From Micromonospora foliorum (GTDB taxonomy: Bacteria; Actinomycetota; Actinomycetes; Mycobacteriales; Micromonosporaceae): 64,000 nucleotides of DNA. Positions 9,451 to 17,346 of this stretch are shown in pieces; position 1 is the stretch's first letter; every line of letters starts with the position of its first letter. Under the pieces are notes generated by a model that was given only the letters and a program-made list of their open reading frames with translations, searched no databases and was not told the origin of the DNA. The DNA lies in the NCBI RefSeq assembly GCF_022229015.1, contig NZ_JAKKFF010000135.1, forward strand, positions 1 to 64,000, given 5' to 3'. The position numbers and the translations under genes are program-made.

Positions 9451-9548
9451 GCTTGTCTCTCCTTCTGTCGTGGCCGCCGCCCCCGAGAGAGCCGCTACCT
9501 CGGTGTTACATCCGCTTAACATCGGGATGCTAGGCCGAATAAGCTGAT

Positions 9549-9562
9549 TACCTCAAGAGGTA
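9549..9562. promoter_or_regulatory. Candidate GntR operator palindrome
   Basis: TACCTC-AA-GAGGTA is a perfect 6+6 inverted repeat with a 2-base centre. It lies between the divergent aldonate operon and the GntR gene, 11 bases upstream of the regulator's -10 hexamer. Position and symmetry fit an operator for the FCD-type regulator encoded next door; binding is inferred. Confidence 0.55.
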
Positions 9563-9573
9563 GATGCAAATGA

Positions 9574-9579
9574 TATGAT
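9574..9579 (+). promoter_or_regulatory. -10 element of a leaderless promoter for the GntR gene
   Basis: TATGAT ends six bases before the GTG at 9586, and no Shine-Dalgarno-like sequence precedes that GTG. This spacing puts the transcription start at or next to the start codon, the usual layout of actinobacterial leaderless genes. Confidence 0.6.
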
Positions 9580-9585
9580 CTTTGG

Positions 9586-10350
9586 GTGGAACCGTCCTCA
9601 CCAGAGGTTGCAGCCGCTCCGGCCCTTCCCGTCGAGTCCGGGCTGCACGCGCGCGTCCTCGAACACCTCGGCACCGCCATCTGCGGCGGTGAACTGGCAC
9701 CCGGATCGGTCCTCAACATCGACGAGCTGGTCGACAGGTACGCCGTGTCCCGCTCGGTCGTGCGCGAGGTGCTGCGGGTGCTGGCCTCGATCGGGTTCAT
9801 CGAGGCGCGCCGACGGGTAGGTGTGATGATCCGGCCGGCGAGCGCGTGGAACGTCTTCGACCCGCAGGTGATCCGCTGGCGTCTCGCCTCGGCCGGCCGG
9901 ATGGCCCAGCTCCGCTCGATCACCGAACTGCGCACCGCCGTCGAACCACACGCGGCCTTCCTGGCCGCCAGCCGGATCGGCCGCGACGAGGCGAGCGACC
10001 TCGTCGGGCTGGCGGCGAAGATGTGGGCGGCCGGCGAGGCCGGCGACGAGGAGCGCTTCCTGCACCTCGACATCGAGTTCCACCGGCGCGTCCTGCTCGC
10101 CTCCGGCAACGAGATGTTCGTCCGGCTCCAGGACCTGGTCGCGGAGGTGCTCACCGGCCGGCACAAGCACCACCTCATGCCACACCACCCGCACGAGCAG
10201 GCCCTCCAGATGCACGCCGACGTCGCCCAGGCGATCCAGCGGCGTGACGGTGAGCGGGCCCGGCAGGCCATGGTGCAGCTGATGGAGCAGGCGTTCGACG
10301 AGATGAAGTCGCTGTGGGAGCAGACTGCCCCACCCCACCGAAGCGCGTAG
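9586..10350 (+). CDS. GntR-family transcriptional regulator (FCD/FadR subfamily)
   Basis: 254 residues. The N-terminal winged helix-turn-helix (about residues 20-85) contains LVDRYAVSRSVVREVLRVLASIGF split over the recognition helix, and the C-terminal all-helical FCD domain has the usual effector/metal motifs (DIEFHRRVLLASGN, ending with MHADVAQAI). FCD-type GntR proteins in this context typically sense the hexonate or its 2-keto-3-deoxy product. It is transcribed away from the aldonate operon, with a palindrome between them, and its transcript appears leaderless. A strong terminator follows. The effector is not known. Confidence 0.9.
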   Translation: MEPSSPEVAAAPALPVESGLHARVLEHLGTAICGGELAPGSVLNIDELVDRYAVSRSVVREVLRVLASIGFIEARRRVGVMIRPASAWNVFDPQVIRWRLASAGRMAQLRSITELRTAVEPHAAFLAASRIGRDEASDLVGLAAKMWAAGEAGDEERFLHLDIEFHRRVLLASGNEMFVRLQDLVAEVLTGRHKHHLMPHHPHEQALQMHADVAQAIQRRDGERARQAMVQLMEQAFDEMKSLWEQTAPPHRSA

Positions 10351-10355
10351 ACCGC

Positions 10356-10386
10356 AGGAGGGCCGGCCCGTCGGGCCGGCCCTCCT
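10356..10386 (+). terminator. Intrinsic terminator after the GntR gene
   Basis: The arms AGGAGGGCCGGCCC and GGGCCGGCCCTCCT form a perfect 14-bp stem with a 3-base loop just after the stop codon, followed by GTCGTTTC. The gene on the other side is transcribed towards it, so it probably works in both directions. Confidence 0.85.
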
Positions 10387-10448
10387 GTCGTTTCGGCGGG
10401 CGTCGACGCCAGCCGAATTGTTGGATTACCGGCGAGGCGGCCGATTCG

Positions 10449-11183
10449 TCAGTCGGTCCGGGCGCGAAGGTTCCGTGCCAGGACGGGGATCATCACCGCC
10501 GCGGCGACGAGGTGCAGCCCGACGAGGGCGGCGATGGTGGCCGCGTTCGCCCCGGAGACGAGGGCCGGGACCAACGAGAGCACGCTCAGCGCCACTGCGG
10601 TCCACACGAACCGGTCGGCGGGGCGGGCACTGCACCGGAGCAGAACCACGGCGATGACGACGCCCACGACCGAGAAGAAGCCGGTCACCACGGCGATCCC
10701 GGACAACGGAATCGTCTCGCCACCATCGGGGATCTCGAAGTCGACGCCACCGGCCCGGGCCAGCGCAGCGGCGAGGGTGGTGGCCACCATCGCCGCGAGC
10801 GTGGCAATCAAGCCGGTGCCGGCGAGCCCGCGGTGGGTGCGGCTGCGCTGGCCCGATGCCGGGCCCGCGACTACCTCGGTGTCCTTCGTGCTGTTCACGT
10901 CGTCTCCCTCAGCTGGAGGCTGTCGTACCGGATGCGTTGACTGGCGTGTGACGGCCCCGGGCGCGCAGACACGCACCCTCGCCGTGCGACGGCCGGGGTT
11001 GCGCAGCGCGCGGACCCCGGTGCCGCGCAGCCAGAACCCGGCATCGCGTCCGAGGACCGGCCCAGGCTCGCCGTCGCGCAGCTCCAGCTGCACCCGCCCA
11101 CGGGTGACCACACCGAACGCGTCGTACCACTCCGCCGGGACCACCGCGGCACGCGCGCCACCGCGCAGCGTGAGCGTCCACAC
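10449..11183 (-). CDS. DUF6069-like membrane protein, open frame fused to an upstream cupin-like segment
   Basis: The frame is open for 244 codons. The C-terminal 149 residues, from a GTG at 10898 with GAGGGAG upstream, form a four-helix membrane protein resembling DUF6069. The first ~80 residues, from a GTG at 11183 with GGAG eight bases upstream and five bases after the sigma gene stop, look like a small beta-rich, cupin-like domain (WYDAFGVVTRGRVQLELRDG). Between them, about 10905-10950, third codon positions lose their GC bias, as expected of a former intergenic spacer. Either this is a natural fusion or an upstream gene lost its stop codon. The safest call is a membrane protein starting at 10898 with a doubtful extension. 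Function unknown. Confidence 0.5.
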   Translation of the reverse strand: MWTLTLRGGARAAVVPAEWYDAFGVVTRGRVQLELRDGEPGPVLGRDAGFWLRGTGVRALRNPGRRTARVRVCAPGAVTRQSTHPVRQPPAEGDDVNSTKDTEVVAGPASGQRSRTHRGLAGTGLIATLAAMVATTLAAALARAGGVDFEIPDGGETIPLSGIAVVTGFFSVVGVVIAVVLLRCSARPADRFVWTAVALSVLSLVPALVSGANAATIAALVGLHLVAAAVMIPVLARNLRARTD

Positions 11184-11188
11184 CGGGA

Positions 11189-12187
11189 CTACTCCGAGCC
11201 GTCCGCCGGCAGGCGCTCCGGCAGCCCGAGCCGCGGGAACTGGTCGTCGTGGAAGATGAAGACCTCGGTGATCGCGCCGCCGGTGATGCGCAGGACGTCG
11301 ATCGTCAGCGGCAGGTACGCGCCCTCCTGCTTGCGCCAGTGGTAGAAGGCGACGGCGGGCTGACGGTTCACCGAGGTGGGGACCGCGCGCAGGCCCGTCA
11401 TGCCCTCGAAGCCATCCTCAACCCAGCTGTTCAGCACCGCGTCGCGGCCGACGTACAGGCCCGGCGTGGGCGGCATCGAGTAGCGGACGTCGTCGCGCAG
11501 CATGCCAGCGAGCACGTCGACGTTCGTGGCCACGCTGGCGTCGGTGAAGCGACGCACCAGCTCGCGCGTCCCGGCGTCCTCCTCGCCGCCGGTCCAGTCC
11601 TGCCGCTCGGCGGGCAGGTGTTCCCGCATGCCGGCGCGAGCCCGCTGCAGGGCACTGTTGACCGAGTTGACCGAGTCCCCGAGCAGCTCCGCGACGTCCT
11701 TCGCCGGCCAGCCGAGCACGTCCCGCAGGATCAGCACGGCCCGCGGACGCGGCGCGAGGTGCTGGACCGCGACCAGGTACGCCAACTCGATCGTCTCCCG
11801 CGCGACGGCGACGGTCTCCGGCTCGTCCGCGTCGCCCGCGGGCAGCTCGTCCAGCAGCCGGTCCGGGTAGGGCTGCAGCCACAGCACCTCGCCGCCGGTC
11901 GCCGGCTCCGGGCGGCGCCTCGCGAGCAGGTCCAGGCACGCGTTGGTGGCGATCCGGTACAGCCAGGCCCGGAACGTCGACCGCCCCTCGAAGGTCTCCC
12001 GCCGCCACCAGGCCCGCAGGAACGTCTCCTGCACGGTGTCCTCGGCGTCCTCGAACGACCCGAGCAGCCGGTAGCAGTGCACGTGCAGTTCCCGCCGGTG
12101 CCGCTGCACCAGCCCCGAGAACGCCGGCTCGTCGACCTCGCCCAGACCGCTCACGCCCAGCTCCTCCAGCCGCGTGTCCGCACTCAT
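11189..12187 (-). CDS. ECF sigma factor with SnoaL-like C-terminal domain (SigG-like)
   Basis: 332 residues. Region sigma-2 (HCYRLLGSFEDAEDTVQETFLRAW, in two halves) and sigma-4 (LRDVLGWPAKDVAELLGDS) are clear, followed by a SnoaL-fold domain of about 110 residues with the typical YSMPPTPGLYVG motif. Such tails replace a conventional anti-sigma factor in some ECF groups and modulate promoter binding. The ATG at 12187 is preferred because AAGGA lies seven bases upstream; an in-frame ATG 60 bases further up lacks this. No anti-sigma gene is adjacent. The downstream membrane protein gene starts five bases after the stop, so it is probably co-expressed. Confidence 0.87.
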   Translation of the reverse strand: MSADTRLEELGVSGLGEVDEPAFSGLVQRHRRELHVHCYRLLGSFEDAEDTVQETFLRAWWRRETFEGRSTFRAWLYRIATNACLDLLARRRPEPATGGEVLWLQPYPDRLLDELPAGDADEPETVAVARETIELAYLVAVQHLAPRPRAVLILRDVLGWPAKDVAELLGDSVNSVNSALQRARAGMREHLPAERQDWTGGEEDAGTRELVRRFTDASVATNVDVLAGMLRDDVRYSMPPTPGLYVGRDAVLNSWVEDGFEGMTGLRAVPTSVNRQPAVAFYHWRKQEGAYLPLTIDVLRITGGAITEVFIFHDDQFPRLGLPERLPADGSE

Positions 12188-12386
12188 CACGTCATCCTTC
12201 CGCCTCGTCATGTCCTGTCCCAGGTATGACGGGCGCGGACGCGACAACTCATCACTCGGGTGAACGCCCCGCCTCGGAGATCGCGTGGATGACCGACGAG
12301 GGTGGGATCACGGCGAGGTTCGGTGCGGCGAACGGGCTTGCCTGCGGAGGCAGCGGGCTAGATCGCGAAGACCGGCCTGTTCACGC

Positions 12387-13895
12387 TCACCCCTGGCCGC
12401 CCCGCCAGGTCGGCACCGGCAGTGCGCGGCGGTCGGCCTTGCCGTTGCGCGTGACCGGCAGATCGTCCATCGCCACATACCGGGCTGGCACCAGGTGGGC
12501 CGGCAGCCGCGCCGCCAGCGCCCGCCGCAGCTCCGGTACGCGCAGCTCGGCGCCGGGCGCGAGGACCAGGTAGGCGACCAGGCGCTTGTCGCCGGGCCGA
12601 AGCTCCTGGGCGGTGACCACGGCCCGGTGGACGGTGGGCTGCTCGACCAGGGCGGCCTCCACCTCGGCCGGCTCGATTCGATAGCCGCGCACCTTCACCT
12701 GGTCGTCGATGCGGCCGAGGAACTCCAGCAGCCCGTCGCCGCGCCGCCGCACCAGGTCACCGGACCGGTAGGCGCGGGACTCCGGCCGCCCCGGCTCGGG
12801 GACGAACCGACGGTCGGTCTCGGTCGGGTCCTCCAGGTAGCCGAGCGAGACGCCGGCACCGGCGATCCACAGCTCGCCCGGATCGCCCTCGGGCACGGGC
12901 TCACCGCGCTCGTCCATGATCCACAGTCGGGCGCCCGGGATCGCCCGGCCGATCGGCAACGGGTGGCCCGCCTCCTCGACCGTTGACACGCGGTGGCAGC
13001 AGGCGAAGGTGGTGGTCTCGGTCGGGCCGTAGCCGTTCACCACGACCCGGCCCGGCACGGCCGCCAGCGCCCGCCGCACGTGGTCGGCCGAGAGCACGTC
13101 ACCGCCGGAGAGCAGCTGGGTCACCGGATCGAGCGCCCGCAGGTCGACGTCGACGACCTGGTGGAACAGCGCGGAGGTCAGCCACATCGTGTCGACCCGG
13201 TGGCGGGTCAGCAGCTCGCCGAGCCGGTCGCTGCCGAGCAGGTCGTCGGGGGCGACCACCAGCCGGGCGCCGTTGAGCAGGGCGCCCCAGATCTCGAACG
13301 TCGACGCGTCGAACGAGATCGGCGCGAACTGCAGCATCGTCCGGGCCGGGCCCAGCTCCACGTAGTCGGCGCCGGTCGCCAGGTTGACGATGCTGTGGTG
13401 CGAGACCACCACGGCCTTCGGCCGGCCGGTGGTGCCGGAGGTGAACATGACGTACGCCGGGTCGGCAGGTTGGCGCTCCGGAGCGGCGAACGGAGCCGTC
13501 GCCTCGTCGTGCCGTTCCTCGTCGACGAGGATGAGGTCGACGTCGATCCGCATCGGGGCGTCGGCGCTCGTCAGCACCAGCTTGACGCCGCACCGCTCCA
13601 CCATGTCCAGCAGCCGCGCCCGGGGATAGGCGGGATCGAGCGGCACGTAGGCCGCCCCGGCCTTCAGCACGGCGAGCAGGGCGACGACGGTCCGCGTCGA
13701 TCGGCCGAGCAGGACACCCACGAACCCGCCCGCGCAGCCGCGGTCGACGATGACGCGCGCCAGCGCCGTCGAACGGCGGTCCAGCTCGGCGTACGTCAAC
13801 CGCTCCTGGTCGTCCTCGACCGCGACCGCCCCGGGGGTCGCGCGGGCGACGCCGGCGAACACCCCGGGTACGGTTTCCGGCGAGGCCAGGGTCAC
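12387..13895 (-). CDS. Free-standing NRPS adenylation domain, valine-type code
   Basis: 502 residues containing one A domain and nothing else. Core motifs run in order: LKAGAAYVPLD (A2), FTSGTTGRPKA (A3), FDASTFEIWG (A4), NGYGPTETT (A5), YRSGDLVRR (A7), GRIDDQVKVRGYRIE (A8) and the A10 Lys in NGKADRRAL. Reading the Stachelhaus positions by eye gives D-A-F-W-L-G-G-T-F-K, one residue from the published valine code DAFWIGGTFK, so L-Val is the predicted substrate. It overlaps the adjacent carrier-protein gene by 4 bases and almost certainly loads that carrier in trans. It is the last gene of the leftward half of the biosynthetic cluster. Confidence 0.9.
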   Translation of the reverse strand: MTLASPETVPGVFAGVARATPGAVAVEDDQERLTYAELDRRSTALARVIVDRGCAGGFVGVLLGRSTRTVVALLAVLKAGAAYVPLDPAYPRARLLDMVERCGVKLVLTSADAPMRIDVDLILVDEERHDEATAPFAAPERQPADPAYVMFTSGTTGRPKAVVVSHHSIVNLATGADYVELGPARTMLQFAPISFDASTFEIWGALLNGARLVVAPDDLLGSDRLGELLTRHRVDTMWLTSALFHQVVDVDLRALDPVTQLLSGGDVLSADHVRRALAAVPGRVVVNGYGPTETTTFACCHRVSTVEEAGHPLPIGRAIPGARLWIMDERGEPVPEGDPGELWIAGAGVSLGYLEDPTETDRRFVPEPGRPESRAYRSGDLVRRRGDGLLEFLGRIDDQVKVRGYRIEPAEVEAALVEQPTVHRAVVTAQELRPGDKRLVAYLVLAPGAELRVPELRRALAARLPAHLVPARYVAMDDLPVTRNGKADRRALPVPTWRGGQG

Positions 13896-14128
13896 GCCGC
13901 TCCCCTCCGCACCGCGTCGGCGAGCGCCGCCACCGTCGGGTGGCGCAGCACGGCCCCCGGCTGCATCGGTATTCCCTCGGCGGCGGCCTGCCGGGCCACC
14001 GCGAGCGCCAGCAGCGAGTCACCGCCGAGGTCGAAGAAGTCGTCCTCCGGTGCGACGGGGACGCCCAGTTCGGCCTCCCAGATGACGGTGAGTCTCGGCA
14101 CCAGCTCGACGCTGTCGATGTGGGACAT
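13892..14128 (-). CDS. Free-standing peptidyl carrier protein
   Basis: 78 residues with a full carrier fold; the phosphopantetheine site is Ser38 in DLGGDSLLA. Two in-frame GTG codons lie just upstream, but the ATG at 14128 has GAGAGG eight bases before it and is preferred. Coupled by a 4-base overlap to the valine-type adenylation gene, so it is the likely acceptor of activated valine. Being free-standing it can present the aminoacyl thioester to tailoring enzymes such as the F420-type oxidoreductase or the radical SAM enzymes. Confidence 0.9.
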   Translation of the reverse strand: MSHIDSVELVPRLTVIWEAELGVPVAPEDDFFDLGGDSLLALAVARQAAAEGIPMQPGAVLRHPTVAALADAVRRGAA

Positions 14129-14140
14129 CACCACGTCCTC

Positions 14141-15412
14141 TCAGGTCACCGGCACGGGCCGCGACCGGGCCCAGTGCCGCTCGATCAGCGCGCAGACGAA
14201 CCCGGCGACGGCGACGACCACGCCGAGCGCGACCCAGCCGTAGAGCCCGCCGTTGAGGCACAGCGGGATGACGATGGCCGGCGCCACCGCGGCGGCGATG
14301 GACTGCCCCAGGCCCATGACGCCCTGATACTGCCCCTGCGCCTTGGACTGGGCGAGGGCGAAGGACAGCTCGAACGTGCCACCGGCCTGCCACACCTCGG
14401 CCAGCGAGTGGACGAGCACGGCGACGAGCAGCAGGGCGATGGCGACCCACGCGACCGTCCCGCCCGACAACGCCATCATGGTCCAGGCGATCAGGAAGAG
14501 CGGCCCGGACATCGTGATGAGACGCGCGGCCGACGCGGGACCGTCGATGGACCGCGTCGCCGGCACCTGCATCGCGGCGACGGCGATCGACGCGATGAAG
14601 AGCACCAGCGCCGCCATGGAACGCGGTGCGTCGGTCTCGAACACGATCCACACCGGCAGCGCCTGCACCAGCACCCAGTACTGCAGGCTGGCCACCGCCG
14701 CCGCGACCGTCAGCATCAGGTAGTGCCGGTCCCGCAGGGCGATCCACTTGCGTTCCTTCTCGACGGCGTCGTCGAGCTTGGCGACCCGGGTCGGCGGCAG
14801 GTGCGGCAGCCGGGACAGGATGGCGGCGGCGATCAGGAAGGTGGTCGCGTCGGTGACGATCAGGAACACGTACGCCGGGCGGGTGTCGATGGCCAGCGCG
14901 ACGGCCGCCGAGAGGGTGCCGATCGCGAGCCCGACGTTCGTCACGGCCCGGAGGTACGAGCGCAGCCGCGCCCCCTTGCCCTCCTCGGCGACCACTCCGA
15001 TCATCGCGCCCCGGGCGCTGCTCGTCCCGCCGCTGCCGATCGCGGCGACCGCGGCCACGGCGATCAGGCTCCACAGGTTGTCCACCAGCAGCAGGCAGAT
15101 GCTGCCCACCGCCTCCAACACCATGGCGGCGATCACGACCTCACGCGAGCCGCGCCGGTCGGCCAGGTCACCGACGAGCACGCCGGCGCCGACCCCGATC
15201 AGCGACCCGATGGTGAGCCCGAGCCCGACCGTGGCCGGGCTCAGGCCGGTGAACCTGATCAGGAAGATCGTCCCAGCGGACAGGAACATGCCCATGCCGA
15301 TGGTGTTCACGATGGTCGCCCGCGCCAGCACCTGCTGACGGCGGTCCTCCGGGCCGCGCAGAGTGGCGCGGATCCGGGTCAGCCGGCCTGCGTCAGGTCC
15401 GACGGTCTTCAA
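14141..15412 (-). CDS. MFS transporter, probable product exporter
   Basis: 423 residues with about twelve membrane helices and the MFS loop motif GDLADRRGSRE between helices 2 and 3. A TTG at 15412 is chosen as the start because GAGGAG lies seven bases upstream and the product then begins MKTVGPD; in-frame ATG/GTG codons further up overlap the nucleotidyltransferase gene. Nothing in the sequence gives a substrate. Its place between the carrier protein and the nucleotidyltransferase gene suggests export of, and self-protection against, the cluster product. Confidence 0.85.
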   Translation of the reverse strand: MKTVGPDAGRLTRIRATLRGPEDRRQQVLARATIVNTIGMGMFLSAGTIFLIRFTGLSPATVGLGLTIGSLIGVGAGVLVGDLADRRGSREVVIAAMVLEAVGSICLLLVDNLWSLIAVAAVAAIGSGGTSSARGAMIGVVAEEGKGARLRSYLRAVTNVGLAIGTLSAAVALAIDTRPAYVFLIVTDATTFLIAAAILSRLPHLPPTRVAKLDDAVEKERKWIALRDRHYLMLTVAAAVASLQYWVLVQALPVWIVFETDAPRSMAALVLFIASIAVAAMQVPATRSIDGPASAARLITMSGPLFLIAWTMMALSGGTVAWVAIALLLVAVLVHSLAEVWQAGGTFELSFALAQSKAQGQYQGVMGLGQSIAAAVAPAIVIPLCLNGGLYGWVALGVVVAVAGFVCALIERHWARSRPVPVT

Positions 15413-15453
15413 CTGGTTCTCCTCGTCCTTGTCCAACCTTGCGGCCCGCCCGG

Positions 15454-16290
15454 TCAGGCGGTGGCCAGGAACTCGCCCTCGAGCCGCACGAGGTGACCCT
15501 GAGCCCACCGCGCCACGCGCAGGGCGCAGTCTCCGTCGGATTCTCCCGGACGAGCCCCGTCCAGCACCATGGACCGGAACTCATCGGCGCCGATGCCACA
15601 CTCGGGCTTGGCCGCCAACCGGCGCATCGTCCATTTCTCGTCGTGGCAGAAGTCTCCGAACAGGGCGAGACAGGCGTCGGTCGCCCGGAATGCCGCGACC
15701 CGCGCGGAAATACGCGCCGAGGCCTCGTCGTCGTTGTCCAGCTGACCGGCGACGTCGATGAGGGAATTCTCCGCCCACACCTTTGCGGTACGGGCACGGG
15801 CGCGGCGGAACGACGACTTCTCCAGCAGTTCGCGCGCCTGCTGGAAGAATGCGTCGTTCTTCAGTGGAGTGGCGATGGACATCCGGTAGACGAAGGCGAG
15901 CATGCCCTCGCTCGTGCCGCAGAGCTCGACCTCGCCCGCCAGGTAGGGCTTCAGCACGGTGGCGAAGGTGGCGGTCGGCCACACCGTCAGGTCGACGCGC
16001 GCCTGCTCGTACTCGCCCATCCAGTTGTCCCAGCGTATGCCGCTCTTGTCCACCCCCGGCCAGGTCTCCATGGTCTCGTCCACCGGCAGCTCGAGGGTCT
16101 GGTCGGAGAAGGCGAAGAGGTCGTAGTCGCTGTAGACGTTGCCCCAGCCGATCGCGGTGGACCCGGTCCAGCAGACGGCTTCCGCCTCGGCCAGGCCCGG
16201 GAACCGCTTGAGGATGCCGTCGAAACTCATGTCCGGTGGCTGCCGGAATCGGGGCTGAGCCACGATGACGTCAATATTCGGATCGAACAT
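15454..16290 (-). CDS. Nucleotidyltransferase-fold protein of the biosynthetic cluster
   Basis: 278 residues. The N-terminal third has the Pol-beta-type nucleotidyltransferase signature: Gly43-Ser44 in WTGSTAIG followed by Asp55 and Asp57 in YSDYDLFAF. The rest is helical, as in DUF4111- or aminoglycoside-adenylyltransferase-like proteins, but I cannot place it in a named family. It could adenylylate the product for self-protection or modify a biosynthetic intermediate. Nucleotidyltransferase genes also accompany HPr-kinase-like and PqqD-like genes in some lasso-peptide clusters, and both of those occur here. GGAGG lies about 8 bases before the ATG. The divergent neighbour is the type II thioesterase, 59 bases away. 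Confidence 0.7.
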   Translation of the reverse strand: MFDPNIDVIVAQPRFRQPPDMSFDGILKRFPGLAEAEAVCWTGSTAIGWGNVYSDYDLFAFSDQTLELPVDETMETWPGVDKSGIRWDNWMGEYEQARVDLTVWPTATFATVLKPYLAGEVELCGTSEGMLAFVYRMSIATPLKNDAFFQQARELLEKSSFRRARARTAKVWAENSLIDVAGQLDNDDEASARISARVAAFRATDACLALFGDFCHDEKWTMRRLAAKPECGIGADEFRSMVLDGARPGESDGDCALRVARWAQGHLVRLEGEFLATA

Positions 16291-16335
16291 CAGAATTCCT
16301 CCCGGGTGACGGTGTACGAGTTGGCGGCGGCCGCA

Positions 16336-16341
16336 TAGTAT
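16336..16341 (+). promoter_or_regulatory. -10 element, probable leaderless promoter of the thioesterase gene
   Basis: TAGTAT lies eight bases before the ATG at 16350, and no ribosome binding site is present in the 59-bp divergent spacer. A leaderless transcript is the simplest reading. Confidence 0.45.
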
Positions 16342-16349
16342 CCATTGTC

Positions 16350-17084
16350 ATGAATAAGCTCGAACCGTCGCCGACAAAGGGGCAGTCGCTCGTTTCCTGG
16401 GGCGCGCCGGCGACAAGCGGCCTGGCCCTCGTGTGCATTCCGTGGGCCGGCGCCGGAGCGGCTCCGTTCCGGGTGTGGACCCCGGTGCTCGGCGACACGG
16501 CCACCGTCTACGGCCTGCGACTGGCGGGCCGCGAGAGCCGCCGGGCCGAGCCGCCGGCGAAGACCGCCGGCCAGGTGGTCGGCGAGGTCGTCGCCGAGTT
16601 GGCCGATCGCGGCGTGACGCGGGTCGCCCTCTTCGGTCAGTGCTTCGGGGCGGTGCTGGCGTTCGAGCTGGCGAAGGCGCTGACCCACGACGGCCACGGC
16701 ATCGAGGTCAGCCACCTGCTGGTCGCCTCGCAGCTGCCGCCCCCGCACTTCACCGAGGCGGACCCCGCGGCGGAGCAGGACCTCCTGCAGTACGTTCCGG
16801 CGCACTTCCGGGACGAGCCCGACTTCGTCCAACTGCTGCTGCCGATCATCGCCGCGGACATCGGCCTGGTGTCGCGCTACGTCCACCGGCCCGGAGCCGC
16901 CCTCACGACGCCGATCACCGTCGTCTACGGCGCGCGGGACGACCAGCTGAGCCGTGCCCGGCTCGACGCCTGGCGGCGGGAGACAACCGGCCCGACGACC
17001 TTCCACGAGGTCGCCGAGGGAGACCACCTCTTCGCGGGTGACGCGTGGCTGCGGCTCGCCGAGACCGTGCGCGCCGCGCTGTGA
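16350..17084 (+). CDS. Type II thioesterase with cysteine nucleophile
   Basis: 244 residues, standard for external (type II) thioesterases that clear misprimed carrier proteins. The fold markers are present: IPWAGAGAAPFR near residue 30, the nucleophile elbow near 96-100, the Asp in ARDDQ near 197, and the His in EGDHLFAG near 224. The elbow reads GQCFG, so Cys98 replaces the usual Ser. Cys-nucleophile thioesterases exist but are a minority and can transfer acyl groups rather than hydrolyse them. It is the only gene of the central block on the plus strand and ends one base from the convergent carrier-protein gene. Confidence 0.88.
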   Translation: MNKLEPSPTKGQSLVSWGAPATSGLALVCIPWAGAGAAPFRVWTPVLGDTATVYGLRLAGRESRRAEPPAKTAGQVVGEVVAELADRGVTRVALFGQCFGAVLAFELAKALTHDGHGIEVSHLLVASQLPPPHFTEADPAAEQDLLQYVPAHFRDEPDFVQLLLPIIAADIGLVSRYVHRPGAALTTPITVVYGARDDQLSRARLDAWRRETTGPTTFHEVAEGDHLFAGDAWLRLAETVRAAL

Positions 17085-17085
17085 C

Positions 17086-17346
17086 CTACTCATCGCCGAG
17101 GAACGCGGCGAGCTGGTCGACGGTCGGGTGCGAGAAGATGTCGACGATCCGCACCCCGGGCCAGCGCCCGCGGAGTGTGCGGACCACGCCGAGCATCACC
17201 TCCGAGGTCGCGCCGAGGTCGAAGAAGCCGGCGTCCGGCTCGACGGTCTCGACGCCGAGGGCGTCCGCCCAGACCGCCTGAAGGACCTCGACCGGGTCGC
17301 CGTCGAGGTCGGGGCCGGCCTCCGGAGCCCGGGCCAGGTCAGCCAT
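17086..17346 (-). CDS. Second free-standing carrier protein
   Basis: 86 residues from the ATG at 17346. The carrier motif is FFDLGATSEVML, with the phosphopantetheine Ser48 preceded by Ala-Thr rather than the common Gly-Asp or Gly-His. This altered motif separates it from the valine-associated carrier and hints at a different partner set. It overlaps the LLM oxidoreductase gene by 8 bases, so the oxidoreductase may act on a substrate tethered to this carrier. Whether it is a PCP or an ACP is not decidable by eye. Confidence 0.85.
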   Translation of the reverse strand: MADLARAPEAGPDLDGDPVEVLQAVWADALGVETVEPDAGFFDLGATSEVMLGVVRTLRGRWPGVRIVDIFSHPTVDQLAAFLGDE

